Source: Roseovarius sp. MMSF_3281 (GTDB lineage Bacteria > Pseudomonadota > Alphaproteobacteria > Rhodobacterales > Rhodobacteraceae). From it: a stretch of DNA of 64,000 nucleotides. Shown here piece after piece: positions 52,508 to 60,466 of this stretch. The stretch's first letter is position 1, and each line of letters starts with the position of its first letter. Location: positions 1 through 64,000 of the forward strand of contig NZ_JASHIM010000016.1 in assembly GCF_030733685.1 (NCBI RefSeq). Direction: 5' to 3'. The notes beneath the pieces are model-generated. The model had not been told where the DNA came from, made no database searches, and saw only the letters and a program-made list of their open reading frames with translations. A program made the position numbers and the translations under genes.

Positions 52508-53110
52508 ATGTCCTGGAGCGATGAACGCGTTGAACTGCTGAAAAAGATGTGGGGCGAGGGCCAGTCGGCCAGCCAGATCGCCAAGGAACTGGGCGGGGTG
52601 ACCCGCAACGCGGTGATCGGCAAAGTGCATCGTCTGGGCCTGTCGAACCGCAATGGCTCGGGCGGGGCCGCGGCGGAAAGTGCAAAACCCAAACCCGCCG
52701 CGAAACCGGCGGCCAAGCCAAAGCCCAAGGCGGCGGCAAAACCGGCCCCGGCCCCCAAGGCCGAGACCGAGGCCGCCGCCAAGCCGACCGAGGAGGCCAC
52801 GCCCGCGCCCGCCGCCCCGGCGAGCCGCGCCAAGCAGATCATCCCGGCCGGGCAGCCCTTGCCGCCGCAACCCTCGGCCAATGAAATCGCCCCCGAGGCC
52901 CTTGCCAAGGTAAGCGAGGTCGAGAAGAAGGCCAAGAAACTCAGCCTGATGGAATTGACCGAGCGGACCTGCAAATGGCCCGTGGGCGACCCCGCGACCG
53001 ATGATTTCTGGTTTTGCGGTTTGCCGGTCCAATCGGGCAAGCCCTATTGCGAAGCGCATGTCGGCGTGGCCTTCCAACCGATGAGCAACCGGCGCGACCG
53101 CAAGCGGTAA
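52508..53110 (+). CDS. gcrA: GcrA cell-cycle regulator
   Basis: Alphaproteobacterial transcription factor that works with sigma-70 at promoters methylated at GANTC by CcrM. The 200-residue protein has the N-terminal WSDERVELLKKMWGEGQSASQIAKELGGVTRNAVIGKVHRLGLS domain, a long Ala/Lys/Pro-rich linker (~55-120), and the C-terminal zinc-like CKWPVGDP … WFCGLPVQSGKPYCEAH block. The ATG follows AAGGAAAC. A terminator lies right after the stop, then a palindromic element containing GANTC sites. Confidence 0.96.
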   Translation: MSWSDERVELLKKMWGEGQSASQIAKELGGVTRNAVIGKVHRLGLSNRNGSGGAAAESAKPKPAAKPAAKPKPKAAAKPAPAPKAETEAAAKPTEEATPAPAAPASRAKQIIPAGQPLPPQPSANEIAPEALAKVSEVEKKAKKLSLMELTERTCKWPVGDPATDDFWFCGLPVQSGKPYCEAHVGVAFQPMSNRRDRKR

Positions 53111-53135
53111 CAGCGGTGTTGATATCCTATTGATG

Positions 53136-53160
53136 AAAGGGGCCAGGCTGGCCCCTTTTT
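53136..53160 (+). terminator. gcrA terminator
   Basis: GGGGCC (53139-53144) and GGCCCC (53150-53155) pair, with an AAA before and TTTTT after the stem. Strong intrinsic terminator 25 bases after the gcrA stop. Confidence 0.9.
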
Positions 53161-53170
53161 CGATGGGCCC

Positions 53171-53329
53171 AAAGCGTTTCGCGACATGCAGCCCAGGTGA
53201 ATCTCCGCTAGCCTAAAGCGTTCCGCCTTTAACCTGATGCATCAGCGAAAGGCGGAACGCGTGCAACGATTGAGCGGAGCACTGCGTTTCGCGAGAATCT
53301 GTGATTCAGGTTTTTCGCGAAACGCTTTA
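53171..53329. repeat. Nested palindromic element with GANTC sites
   Basis: Core hairpin 1: GCGTTCCGCCTTT (53218-53230) with AAAGGCGGAACGC (53248-53260), containing the palindrome CTGATGCATCAG. Core hairpin 2: GCGTTTCGCGA (53284-53294) with TCGCGAAACGC (53315-53325), containing GAATC-TGT-GATTC. The outer ends AAAGCGTT (53215) and AACGCTTT (53321) mirror each other, and a further copy of AAAGCGTTTCGCGA starts at 53171. Both halves begin AAAGCGTT(C/T)CGC then AACCTGA, so the element is a head-to-head pair of one unit. Three GANTC motifs are present (53199, 53295, 53303). Confidence 0.8.
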
Positions 53330-53356
53330 GCAAGAGGATTGCAAATCCACTCCGGC

Positions 53357-53426
53357 CCCTTTCTTCTGGCCCGAAATATCCTGGGGGAGGTTGAAAATCC
53401 CATTTTCAACCGGGGGCAAAGCCCCC
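53357..53426 (+). repeat. Dispersed intergenic repeat, copy C, with two hairpins
   Basis: CCTTTCTTCTGGCCCG-AAATATCC-TGGGGGAG, then GTTGAAAAT-CCC-ATTTTCAAC (perfect 9-bp stem, 53390-53410) and GGGGGC-AAA-GCCCCC (53412-53426). The T/C-rich-AAATA-CC-GGGGGAG order and the GGGGGC hairpin match copy B; the T-rich/AAATA part matches A and D. It lies between convergent stops. Confidence 0.7.
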
Positions 53427-53490
53427 ATTGGGCGCGCATAAGCGCGCTTATCCTGCGCGGCGCAGCCGCTCCTTTTAAAGGCGGCACGCT

Positions 53491-55473
53491 TTAGTCGAAG
53501 AGTTTAAGCAGTTCGTCCTTCAGGGCATCTTCGGCACGGTTCTTGATGGCATCCTCGACCGATTGCCCCTCTTCGCGCGTGACACCCAGTTCCTTTTCAA
53601 GGGCGCGGTTCACTTCCTCTTCGGCCTTGGCCTCCAGTTCCTTGCGCTCCTCGCGCACGCGCTGTTCCAGCTTTTCCTTTTCTTCCTTGAGGTTCAGGTC
53701 GATGGCTTTTTCCAGGTCGGGGGTAATGCGCGGATTGGCCCATGGGCCGCGGATGCGCACCGGGATGGCAAGGCCGCGGCGGTTTTCGCCTTCCAGAAGC
53801 ACCGGCGTGACCAGGTAATCGATGTCCTGTGCGCCAAGGCCGATGCGCCCCTCGCCCTCGGCCTTGGCGAGGGGCAGGGTCATCAACAGGTCGTCGTTGC
53901 GCAGGTTGCCGTCTTGCATTGTGAAACTGGCGCCAAGGCTGTCGAACACGGTCGTGCCGCCGGTGCCATCGCCCGAGCGCATCAGGCGATCAAGGTCGAT
54001 GCCCGAGATCACCCCGCGCCCGGTTTTGATGGCGCCATCGCCGGAAAGGCTGTTCATGATGGCATGCAGCGAATTGCCGACACCGAGGAATTGCAAATCG
54101 CCATCGGCCTTGGCAGAAAAACGCGAGACATCGATGGCATCGGCAAGGAAGGTTTCAAGGTCGATCCCGCGTGCTGCCATGTCCCCGCCGACCGACAGGC
54201 CAGAACGGTTGTTCATCACGAATTGCCCGGTGATCATCCCGTCGTAGGCCTGCAATTCGCGCAGTTCAAAGACCATGCGCGCGCGGTCCAGTGTCATCAG
54301 GGTGCGGGTTTTGCCGATTTTGAAATCGCCCAGGTCGACACTATCGGCGACAAGGGCAATCTCGCCGTCGGCCAGCGCCAGTGCGCCCGCGTCAATCGGG
54401 GTTTTGGGCCAGCCCGAGGCACTGCCAGTCTCGCCCGCGGCCCCGGCCGCGCCATCGTCGGCCGATAGCCCGCGCAGGTCCAGCGCGCCGGCGTTGAGTT
54501 GTGCGTTGAAACGGGGTTTGTCGCCGCCCAGCATGACGTCGGCCGCGCCGGTCAGGCGGTTGTTGTCAAGGGTGAGCGCGGTTTCACGCAGCGACAGGCG
54601 CAAGTCTTCGGTCAAGGTCACATCGGTCTGTGCCGCGATGGCCCGCCCCAACCCCTTGGGCATATCGGGCGCGGCGAGGCCAAGCGCGGCCATGAAACGC
54701 GAGGTGCTGTCGAGATCGGCCGTAACACGGCCTGCCACCTGTGGCTGCACGCCTGCGCGGCCTGCGAATGACACCTTGCCGCCCGGCGCCGTCACCGCCA
54801 CTTCAAGTGCCGAAACGCCCCCGGCGATGAAATTGCCCACCTTGTCCAGATGGCCGGAAACTTGCACCGCCTGCCCGGCGGGGCGCAGGGTGGCGTCGAA
54901 CGTGGCGGTGCCTTGGTACTCGGGCCAGCGCAGGTCGAAATCCATGCCCGGCATGGCGATACGTTCGCCGGTGCCGTGATCGACATAGGTCAGGTCGGCA
55001 TCGGTGATCAGCGCGCGATCCAGCGTCAGGGCCAGTGGGTTTGAGGGGGCGGCGGCAGTTTCGCCTTGGCCGGAGGGGGCCACGCCCTCGACCCCGATTT
55101 CCCAGTTCACCGCGCCATTGGCGGCGCGTTCCAGCAGGATCTTGGGGCCAACGGCCTCAAGCCCGGTGATACGGATATCGCCGCCGAAAAGCGCTTGCGG
55201 CTCGACCCCGATCTTGAGGCTTTGGGCGGTGAACATCGGCCCACCCTCGGACCACGGCGCATTCTCCACGGTGACTTGCCCGGTTGAGATGCCAAGCACG
55301 GGGTAAAAGCTGACCGTGGTATCGCCCTGCATCGACACCTCGCGGCCGGTGAGCGACGAGATTTGATCGGCGGCGATGCGGGCGATCCTGTCGCCCGGCA
55401 ACATGAGGATCGAGACAACCGCAACAATGGCCAGCACGACCACCAGCCCCACAAGACGCAACACCCACCGCAT
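53491..55473 (-). CDS. AsmA-family envelope protein
   Basis: A 660-residue protein with an N-terminal anchor (RLVGLVVVLAIVAVVSILML), an AsmA_N-type domain (GREVSMQGDTTVSFYPVLGISTGQVTVENAPW) and a C-terminal AsmA_2/DUF748-like part (ISGIDLDRLMRSGDG, FDSLGASFTMQDGNLRNDDLLM), ending in a Glu/Lys-rich coiled coil. AsmA proteins form periplasmic lipid-transport bridges or influence outer-membrane assembly. The ATG at 55473 follows AAGGGG; an ATG 15 bases upstream is less well placed. Divergent from rimO. Confidence 0.9.
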   Translation of the reverse strand: MRWVLRLVGLVVVLAIVAVVSILMLPGDRIARIAADQISSLTGREVSMQGDTTVSFYPVLGISTGQVTVENAPWSEGGPMFTAQSLKIGVEPQALFGGDIRITGLEAVGPKILLERAANGAVNWEIGVEGVAPSGQGETAAAPSNPLALTLDRALITDADLTYVDHGTGERIAMPGMDFDLRWPEYQGTATFDATLRPAGQAVQVSGHLDKVGNFIAGGVSALEVAVTAPGGKVSFAGRAGVQPQVAGRVTADLDSTSRFMAALGLAAPDMPKGLGRAIAAQTDVTLTEDLRLSLRETALTLDNNRLTGAADVMLGGDKPRFNAQLNAGALDLRGLSADDGAAGAAGETGSASGWPKTPIDAGALALADGEIALVADSVDLGDFKIGKTRTLMTLDRARMVFELRELQAYDGMITGQFVMNNRSGLSVGGDMAARGIDLETFLADAIDVSRFSAKADGDLQFLGVGNSLHAIMNSLSGDGAIKTGRGVISGIDLDRLMRSGDGTGGTTVFDSLGASFTMQDGNLRNDDLLMTLPLAKAEGEGRIGLGAQDIDYLVTPVLLEGENRRGLAIPVRIRGPWANPRITPDLEKAIDLNLKEEKEKLEQRVREERKELEAKAEEEVNRALEKELGVTREEGQSVEDAIKNRAEDALKDELLKLFD

Positions 55474-55576
55474 GACAGACCCCTTCATTGCAATGACCAA
55501 GATGTAAGCGGGCAGGCCCCAAGCAACAACCGGTTTTCCCTTCCCGCAGCCTTTCCAAGCGTCTATATGCGCCTGC

Positions 55577-56950
55577 ATGAGCACCAATCCCCCCGACCTG
55601 CGGCCCGATCTGGCCCGCGCCCGCGTTTCCGAGACCCCGCGCAAGGGGCAGCCCACCATCGGCATGGTCAGCCTTGGCTGTCCCAAGGCATTGGTGGATA
55701 GCGAGCGGATCCTGACGCGGCTGCGCGCCGAGGGCTACGGGATCAGCCCGGATTATTCGGGCGCCGATGCGGTGATCGTGAACACCTGCGGGTTTCTGGA
55801 CAGCGCCAAGGCCGAATCGCTGGGGGCGATCGGCGAGGCGATCGATGCCAACGGCAAGGTGATCGTCACCGGATGCCTGGGGGCCGAGCCCGAGTATATC
55901 ACCGGCGCGCATCCCAAGGTTTTGGCGGTGACCGGCCCGCACCAGTACGAACAGGTTTTGGACGCGGTGCATGGCGCGGTGCCGCCTGCACCGGACCCTT
56001 TCGTCGACCTGCTGCCCGCCAGCGGTGTGAAGCTGACGCCCCGGCATTTCAGTTATCTAAAGATTTCAGAGGGCTGCAATCACAAGTGCAAGTTCTGCAT
56101 CATCCCCGATATGCGCGGGCGCTTGGCCAGCCGACCGGCCCATGCCGTGGTGCGCGAGGCGGAAAAGCTGGTGGAAAGCGGTGTGCGCGAATTGCTGGTG
56201 ATTTCACAGGATACCAGCGCCTATGGCGTGGATATCAAGCATGCCGAAGACCGGGGCCACCGCGCGCATATCACCGATCTGGCGCGGGATCTGGGCGGTT
56301 TGGGCGCCTGGGTGCGGTTGCATTATGTCTACCCCTATCCGCATGTCCGACAGCTTATTCCGCTGATGGCCGAGGGGCTTGTCCTGCCTTATCTGGATAT
56401 TCCGTTCCAACATGCGCATCCCGATACGCTGAGGCGTATGGCACGGCCTGCGGCGGCGGCGAAAACGCTGGATGAGATTGCCGCATGGCGGCGCGATTGC
56501 CCTGATATTGCCCTGCGCTCTACCTTTATCGTCGGTTATCCCGGCGAAACCGAGGAAGAATTCCAGACCCTGCTGGACTGGCTGGACGAGGCCCGGTTGG
56601 ACCGGGTGGGTTGCTTCAAATATGAAAACGTGGATGGGGCACGGTCGAACGCCCTGCCCGACCATGTGCCCGAAGAGATCAAGCAAGACCGCTGGGAGCG
56701 CTTTATGGAAAAGGCGCAGGCGATTTCCGAGGATAAACTGGCCGCCAAGGTTGGCACAGTGCAAGAGGTGATCGTGGATGACATCGACGAGGATGGCATC
56801 GCCACCTGCCGCACCAAGGCCGATGCCCCCGAGATTGACGGCTGTTTGTTCATCGACGAAGGCACCGCGGGGCTGAGCGTGGGCGATATCGTCAGCGTCG
56901 AGGTGGACGAGGCGGGCGAGTATGACCTTTGGGGGCGCCTCCCGGGGTAA
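55577..56950 (+). CDS. rimO: Ribosomal protein S12 methylthiotransferase
   Basis: Radical-SAM enzyme that adds a methylthio group to Asp89 of ribosomal protein S12. The 457-residue protein has the UPF0004 cluster cysteines in [21 protein letters not shown] and GCLGAEPEY, the radical-SAM triad [15 protein letters not shown], and a C-terminal TRAM domain ([15 protein letters not shown]). [13 protein letters not shown] distinguishes RimO from MiaB. Monocistronic, divergent from asmA. Confidence 0.97.
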   Translation: MSTNPPDLRPDLARARVSETPRKGQPTIGMVSLGCPKALVDSERILTRLRAEGYGISPDYSGADAVIVNTCGFLDSAKAESLGAIGEAIDANGKVIVTGCLGAEPEYITGAHPKVLAVTGPHQYEQVLDAVHGAVPPAPDPFVDLLPASGVKLTPRHFSYLKISEGCNHKCKFCIIPDMRGRLASRPAHAVVREAEKLVESGVRELLVISQDTSAYGVDIKHAEDRGHRAHITDLARDLGGLGAWVRLHYVYPYPHVRQLIPLMAEGLVLPYLDIPFQHAHPDTLRRMARPAAAAKTLDEIAAWRRDCPDIALRSTFIVGYPGETEEEFQTLLDWLDEARLDRVGCFKYENVDGARSNALPDHVPEEIKQDRWERFMEKAQAISEDKLAAKVGTVQEVIVDDIDEDGIATCRTKADAPEIDGCLFIDEGTAGLSVGDIVSVEVDEAGEYDLWGRLPG

Positions 56951-57011
56951 GGCTTGCCAGATGACTTGGGGCGTGTTGATCTAGGGGCATGATCCGCAAA
57001 GGAGGCCCTTC

Positions 57012-57323
57012 ATGATCCATGTCACGACCACCTGCCCCGATCTGGACACCGCCCGAGGCTTGGCCGCGGCGGTTGTGACGGCGCGCTTGGCCGCCTGTGG
57101 CAACATAACTCCGGGGGCGAAAAGTGTCTTTCATTGGCAAGGGCGTATCGAGGAGGAGGACGAGGTTTTCCTGACGCTCAAAACACGGCCCGCGCACCGC
57201 GCGGCGGTGGTGGAGATGCTGACAGAGCGGCACCCCTATGACCTGCCAGTGATCACTTGGGAAGAGGTGGAGAGCACGCCCGATGCCGAGGCATGGCTGC
57301 GCGAGGAGACCGGCGGCGATTGA
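57012..57323 (+). CDS. cutA: CutA divalent-cation tolerance protein
   Basis: A 103-residue trimeric cytosolic protein of the CutA1 family. Typical segments: VTARLAACGNITPGAKSVFHWQG, EVFLTLKTRPAHRAAVVEML and HPYDLPVITWEEVE. It is linked to copper tolerance in E. coli, though its biochemical role is unclear. ATG at 57012 follows AAAGGAGG. Monocistronic. Confidence 0.95.
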   Translation: MIHVTTTCPDLDTARGLAAAVVTARLAACGNITPGAKSVFHWQGRIEEEDEVFLTLKTRPAHRAAVVEMLTERHPYDLPVITWEEVESTPDAEAWLREETGGD

Positions 57324-57636
57324 CCGTTTGACTTAATCGCCCAAGATTCCTGCATTGATCGCGCCGGTATTCTTCGGGATTTCCCGAAGTCAAATGGCGC
57401 GCGTACTCATCTACCCTTACGGGGTTCTTCGCTATCCAGCGGGCCTGCCGGGTGGCAGATGGCCAGTCTGGTCTGCCCCCTCGCCTCTCGCCCCGACGCT
57501 TTATGCCTGGGATCGGCGGAGGGAAGCCCACCGCGCAGGATGATTTGCGCGCCCCCAAAAAAATTCACAAACTTTTGAAACTTTTCGATGGTCCCTGCGT
57601 GACTACGGGCACACGCAACAAAGAAAGGACCACGAT
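57324..57636. other. 313-bp gap between cutA and the DUF7282-like gene
   Basis: Contains a CTTCGGG/CCCGAAG hairpin with a 4-base loop (57372-57389), which may end cutA transcription though no T-run follows, and an A-rich stretch from 57557 leading into the promoter-like element near 57577-57603. No ORF with a ribosome site or RNA gene seen. Confidence 0.5.
57577..57603 (+). promoter_or_regulatory. Possible ECF/EcfG-type promoter
   Basis: GAAAC (57577-57581) and CGTGAC (57598-57603) are 16 bases apart, near the GGAAC-N16/17-CGTT form used by alphaproteobacterial general-stress sigma factors, and lie 34 bases before the DUF7282-like gene. The -35 differs in one base and the -10 is imperfect, so this is tentative. 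Confidence 0.3.
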
Positions 57637-58047
57637 ATGACTCGTACATTCATGACCGCCGTTTTCGCACTGGCCGCCACCACGGCCTTTGCGGATGATC
57701 ATGCCGCGCCGATGGTCAAGGCCTCGGATCAATCGGTTGAGAACGGCGTTGTCAGTGCCGAGAAGATCGTTGCCGACAAGAATGGCTGGCTGGTTGTGCA
57801 CCGCACCGATGCCGATATGGCCCCCGGCCCGGTTGTCGGCCATGCCCCCATTCGCAAGGGCGAGACCACCGATGTTGCCGCCATCCTGACCGAAGATGTC
57901 GCCGCCGGTGACATGCTTATGCTGATGGTGCATGCCGAAGATGGTGGCAACGCCACCGGGATCTTCGAATATACCCTGGGCGCCAAGGAAGATGGCCCGA
58001 TCCGGGTGGACGGCGACCTTGTGATGAAAGTGATCACCGCGCAGTAA
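57637..58047 (+). CDS. Periplasmic DUF7282-like protein
   Basis: A 136-residue secreted protein. The signal peptide (MTRTFMTAVFALAATTAFA) precedes a single beta-rich domain: VVSAEKIVADKNGWLVVHRTDADMAPGPVVGHAPIRKGETTDV and LMVHAEDGG. This order (DGW-VVH … GPVLGH … LY.M-H.D.G) is that of DUF7282 domains, also found in archaeal envelope proteins. The role is unknown; other members occur in stress-induced loci. Strong hairpin after the stop. Confidence 0.78.
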   Translation: MTRTFMTAVFALAATTAFADDHAAPMVKASDQSVENGVVSAEKIVADKNGWLVVHRTDADMAPGPVVGHAPIRKGETTDVAAILTEDVAAGDMLMLMVHAEDGGNATGIFEYTLGAKEDGPIRVDGDLVMKVITAQ

Positions 58048-58068
58048 CGCGGCGTTCGACGACAGGAC

Positions 58069-58110
58069 AGCGTGCCGCCCCTTCGCAATGTGCCGGAGGG
58101 GCGGCACGCT
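58069..58110. terminator. 14-bp stem between convergent genes
   Basis: AGCGTGCCGCCCCT (58069-58082) and AGGGGCGGCACGCT (58097-58110) are exact reverse complements with a 14-base loop. A terminator-like element between the DUF7282 gene and the Cys-protein operon, for both strands; no T-run. Confidence 0.65.
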
Positions 58111-58128
58111 TGCGTTTGGCTGGAACAT

Positions 58129-58419
58129 TCAGTGCAGGCTTGTTGGGCCCATGTCTTCGATCAAGGTATTCAGAAGGTCGGCATTAGCGCAATGCGCGGG
58201 CACTGCAGGCGCGCCGGCGGCGTTTTCGGCCAGCCAGGCTTCGCATGTGGAAACATAAGGGCAGCGTCGGCACTTGGTGACCATATCGGCGTAATGCGCG
58301 GGCGTGAGCCGACCGGCGGCAAGCGCATCGGAGAGATTGACATGCACCGCGCGCGCGACGGATCGGGTGAGCCAGAAATGCAGGTTCGGATCACCGAGAT
58401 GAGAAAGTTGAGCGGTCAT
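58129..58419 (-). CDS. DUF6455-type Cys protein, paralogue 3
   Basis: A 96-residue soluble protein. The helical N-terminal half (LGDPNLHFWLTRSVARAVHVNLSDAL) is followed by CRRCPYVSTCEAWLAENAAG … AHCANADLLNTL, i.e. C-x2-C-x5-C-x2-WL-x(n)-C-x-N. Four Cys suggest a zinc or iron-sulfur site. It is the third of three tandem paralogues, with its ATG overlapping the previous stop by four bases. I believe this matches DUF6455; function unknown. Confidence 0.82.
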   Translation of the reverse strand: MTAQLSHLGDPNLHFWLTRSVARAVHVNLSDALAAGRLTPAHYADMVTKCRRCPYVSTCEAWLAENAAGAPAVPAHCANADLLNTLIEDMGPTSLH

Positions 58420-58697
58420 GCCTCGGAAAGCTCCTGTTCGATTTTCAGCGCGGCAAGCGCCGCACGGTTGCGGCAGGGTCTTGGCGGGGCGGCGACATGC
58501 GGGGCACCGGCCAGCCATTGATCACAACCGTCAGCCCATGCGCAGGCGCGGCAATTGTGCACGATATCGGCCCAGTCGTGCAGGCCAAGCCGCCCGTCGC
58601 GGACCGCCGCGACCAGATCGAGGCCGGTGGCGCGGGCCATGCCCTGAACCAGCCAATAGTGACGTCGCGGGGGACCAAGGGGTGTTGGGTCAGGCAT
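58416..58697 (-). CDS. DUF6455-type Cys protein, paralogue 2
   Basis: A 93-residue paralogue: LGPPRRHYWLVQGMARATGLDLVAAV then CRACAWADGCDQWLAGAPHVAAPPRPCRNRAAL. The signature C-x2-C-x5-C-x2-WL-x(n)-C-x-N is the same as in paralogues 1 and 3. Start at 58697 overlaps the stop of paralogue 1 by eight bases, so translation is coupled. Likely cytosolic; no export signal. Confidence 0.82.
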   Translation of the reverse strand: MPDPTPLGPPRRHYWLVQGMARATGLDLVAAVRDGRLGLHDWADIVHNCRACAWADGCDQWLAGAPHVAAPPRPCRNRAALAALKIEQELSEA

Positions 58698-58956
58698 GTT
58701 TCCCGGCCTTGAGGCGCGCGAAGACGCTGGCGTTGCGGCAAATGTCAGGCGGCGTGTCGACCGGCCCGGTTTGGGTATCAAGCCAGCGGGTGCAATCCTC
58801 GGGGTTCGAACAGCCGGTGCAGGCCATGACCGCATCGCTGATCTGGTCGAAGTCGATCTGACCTTCCATGGCCTTGCGTTCGAGATCGACGCCAAGGGCC
58901 GAGGCCATACGGTCCACCAAGGCGGCGTGTTTTTTCAGGGTTGATGTGCTGGTCAT
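58690..58956 (-). CDS. DUF6455-type Cys protein, paralogue 1 (first of operon)
   Basis: An 88-residue protein with the same plan: LVDRMASALGVDLERKAMEG then CTGCSNPEDCTRWLDTQTGPVDTPPDICRNASV. It leads the three-gene operon and lies behind a perfect FNR-type box. Cys signature C-x2-C-x5-C-x2-WL-x(n)-C-x-N. Cytosolic; function unknown. Low-oxygen induction is inferred from the box. Confidence 0.84.
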   Translation of the reverse strand: MTSTSTLKKHAALVDRMASALGVDLERKAMEGQIDFDQISDAVMACTGCSNPEDCTRWLDTQTGPVDTPPDICRNASVFARLKAGKHA

Positions 58957-59027
58957 GGCGAAGCCTTCCTGCTGTGGCCCTTGGGGTGGGCACGAAGGAA
59001 GGCTATCGAATCCCGCGCCAGGCGGCC

Positions 59028-59041
59028 TTGATGTGCATCAA
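59028..59041. promoter_or_regulatory. Perfect FNR/FnrL box TTGAT-GTGC-ATCAA
   Basis: TTGATGTGCATCAA is an exact TTGAT-N4-ATCAA dyad, the consensus for FNR/FnrL, extended by C/G at each side. Its centre lies 78 bases before the start of the first Cys-protein gene, a distance fitting a class II site around -41 of a plausible transcription start. It overlaps the last codons of yigZ. Confidence 0.8.
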
Positions 59042-59394
59042 GCCTGCAAATCGTCGAGATAGGCGGTCACGCAGTCCTGAACGTGCCGGAAGCGGTCACC
59101 GCCCAGATGCTTGCCCCCGTACCAGCGGGTGACGACGATCACGTGATCGGTAAGGCCCGCGCGTTCCAGCATGCGCACGATCACCATGCCCGCGCCCGAT
59201 TCGCCATCGTCCCCCTTGAGCGGCGTGCCATCGGCCATGAGCATCGCCCATGTGTTATGGGTGGCCTTGGCGAACTTCTTGTCTTTCTTCAGCTCTTTGA
59301 GAAAGGCATCCACCCCCGCGCGATCCTGCGCGGGGCCACCCGAGACCGCGTATTTCGAGCCTCGGTCGCTGATGACACCGGTGAGTTGACGCAT
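59038..59394 (-). CDS. yigZ: YigZ/IMPACT-family protein, single domain
   Basis: A 118-residue protein with the IMPACT/UPF0029 core only: KKFAKATHNTWAMLMADG, DDGESGAGMVIVRMLERAGLTDHVIVVTRWYGGKHLGGDRF. Full-length YigZ (about 200 residues) also has a C-terminal DUF1949 domain, absent here; many alphaproteobacterial relatives are likewise short. Role unclear (linked to translation control in eukaryotes). It overlaps the FNR box of the next operon. Confidence 0.88.
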   Translation of the reverse strand: MRQLTGVISDRGSKYAVSGGPAQDRAGVDAFLKELKKDKKFAKATHNTWAMLMADGTPLKGDDGESGAGMVIVRMLERAGLTDHVIVVTRWYGGKHLGGDRFRHVQDCVTAYLDDLQA

Positions 59395-59397
59395 GGA

Positions 59398-60111
59398 TCA
59401 GAGTTGCGCATCCACGCGGCGGACGGTTTCGATCCGCTTGGCATTGGGCGGGTGGGTGCCAAGGAAGCGATCGCCGGGGTCGGCAATCTGCGTGAAGAAT
59501 TCAGCCCCACGCACCGGGTTGTAGCCCGCCTTGCGGGTGATCACGGTGCCAAGGCTATCGGCCTCAAGCTCGAAATCCTTGGAGTAGCTGCGCGCGCCCA
59601 CGGAGGCGCCCAGATCGGTTGCCACCCGCACGCCGTCGCTTCCGGCGCCTGTCAGGGCGGCAAGCCCGCCCAAAAGCACCGCGCCGGCCATGGCGTTTTG
59701 CTGCTGGCGTGGAATATGGCCTTCGATGTGGTGGGCGGCCTCGTGCCCCATGACAAAGGCCAGTTCATCGGCATTGCGCACCTCGGAGATCATCGCGAGG
59801 GTGAAGGCAAGGATCGGACGGCCCGATTTATCGAGCGTCTGGTAGGCATTGACCGGCTGGCCCGGGCGATCGTCCACGACGATGCGGAAGTCACAGTTTG
59901 TCCCGGCCCCGGTGCGGGTGCGACATTCGCGTTCGGCCACGGGTTCGACCGTTTTGACCACCTGTGCGAAGCGCTGCACCTCGGACCGGGTGGGCGGTTC
60001 GGGTTTCTTTTGCACCTGGGTCTGCCGGGGTTGTTCGGCAGGCTGCTGCGGCTCAACGGTGGAGACACAACCGGCAAGGCCCACAAGGCCGATAAGAACG
60101 ATCCAGCGCAT
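59398..60111 (-). CDS. M48-family metallopeptidase, lipoprotein
   Basis: A 237-residue periplasmic lipoprotein (lipobox LAGC, Cys15) with zinc motif HEAAHH in FVMGHEAAHHIEGHI and the third ligand region FELEADSLGTVI. Similar to BepA/LoiP-type proteases that check outer-membrane protein quality. The ATG at 60111 was chosen; the longer frame covers the promoter. Three bases separate it from yigZ, so they are probably co-transcribed. Confidence 0.92.
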   Translation of the reverse strand: MRWIVLIGLVGLAGCVSTVEPQQPAEQPRQTQVQKKPEPPTRSEVQRFAQVVKTVEPVAERECRTRTGAGTNCDFRIVVDDRPGQPVNAYQTLDKSGRPILAFTLAMISEVRNADELAFVMGHEAAHHIEGHIPRQQQNAMAGAVLLGGLAALTGAGSDGVRVATDLGASVGARSYSKDFELEADSLGTVITRKAGYNPVRGAEFFTQIADPGDRFLGTHPPNAKRIETVRRVDAQL

Positions 60112-60220
60112 GGCAATCCTTAATCTAGAGTTCCGCCCTATATTTAGCAGGCTTTCAGTCATGTGCCAGCCCCTTGCCAGCAAGGCTTGCAAAGGTCCGC
60201 TCAGGCGGTAGAGTTGGCCC

Positions 60221-60466
60221 ATGTTTTCAATCGAGCATGAATTTGACGCAACGGTGGTCACGCTGGTCGATGACGGCGCGGCCCCCTTGCAGGAGGATGT
60301 CGTGGTCAACGCCTTCGAGGAATGCGTGACCGTCGAGCAATATGACCCACGGACCGACAGTGTTCAGAAGGTGACGCTTTCGATGGCGCAACTGCGCGAT
60401 CTGGGCGCCGCGCTGAACCTGCCGGAGGGGGTCTATACCCTACCGCCGAAAGCGACAAAGCCTTAG
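60221..60466 (+). CDS. Hypothetical protein (81 aa)
   Basis: An 81-residue acidic, soluble protein (FSIEHEFDATVVTLVDDGAAPLQEDVVVNAFEE … LPEGVYTLPP). It is beta-rich, with no Cys or signal peptide. I do not recognise a family, but its codon use is like that of neighbours and it fills the gap between the M48 and DUF167 genes. Its stop overlaps that of the convergent DUF167 gene by four bases. Confidence 0.68.
   Translation: MFSIEHEFDATVVTLVDDGAAPLQEDVVVNAFEECVTVEQYDPRTDSVQKVTLSMAQLRDLGAALNLPEGVYTLPPKATKP

Larger units (their letters stand above)
53111..53490. other. 380-bp gene-free region between gcrA and asmA
   Basis: Between convergent genes. It holds, left to right, the gcrA terminator, the nested palindromic element, repeat copy C with its two hairpins, and GC-rich sequence up to the AsmA stop. 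No convincing ORF. The 86-codon frame at 53237 is only the palindrome read through. Confidence 0.7.

Noticed and set aside
53237..53494. 85-codon frame after gcrA
   Set aside because: It reads through the palindromic element and repeat C; no ribosome site and no protein-like composition.
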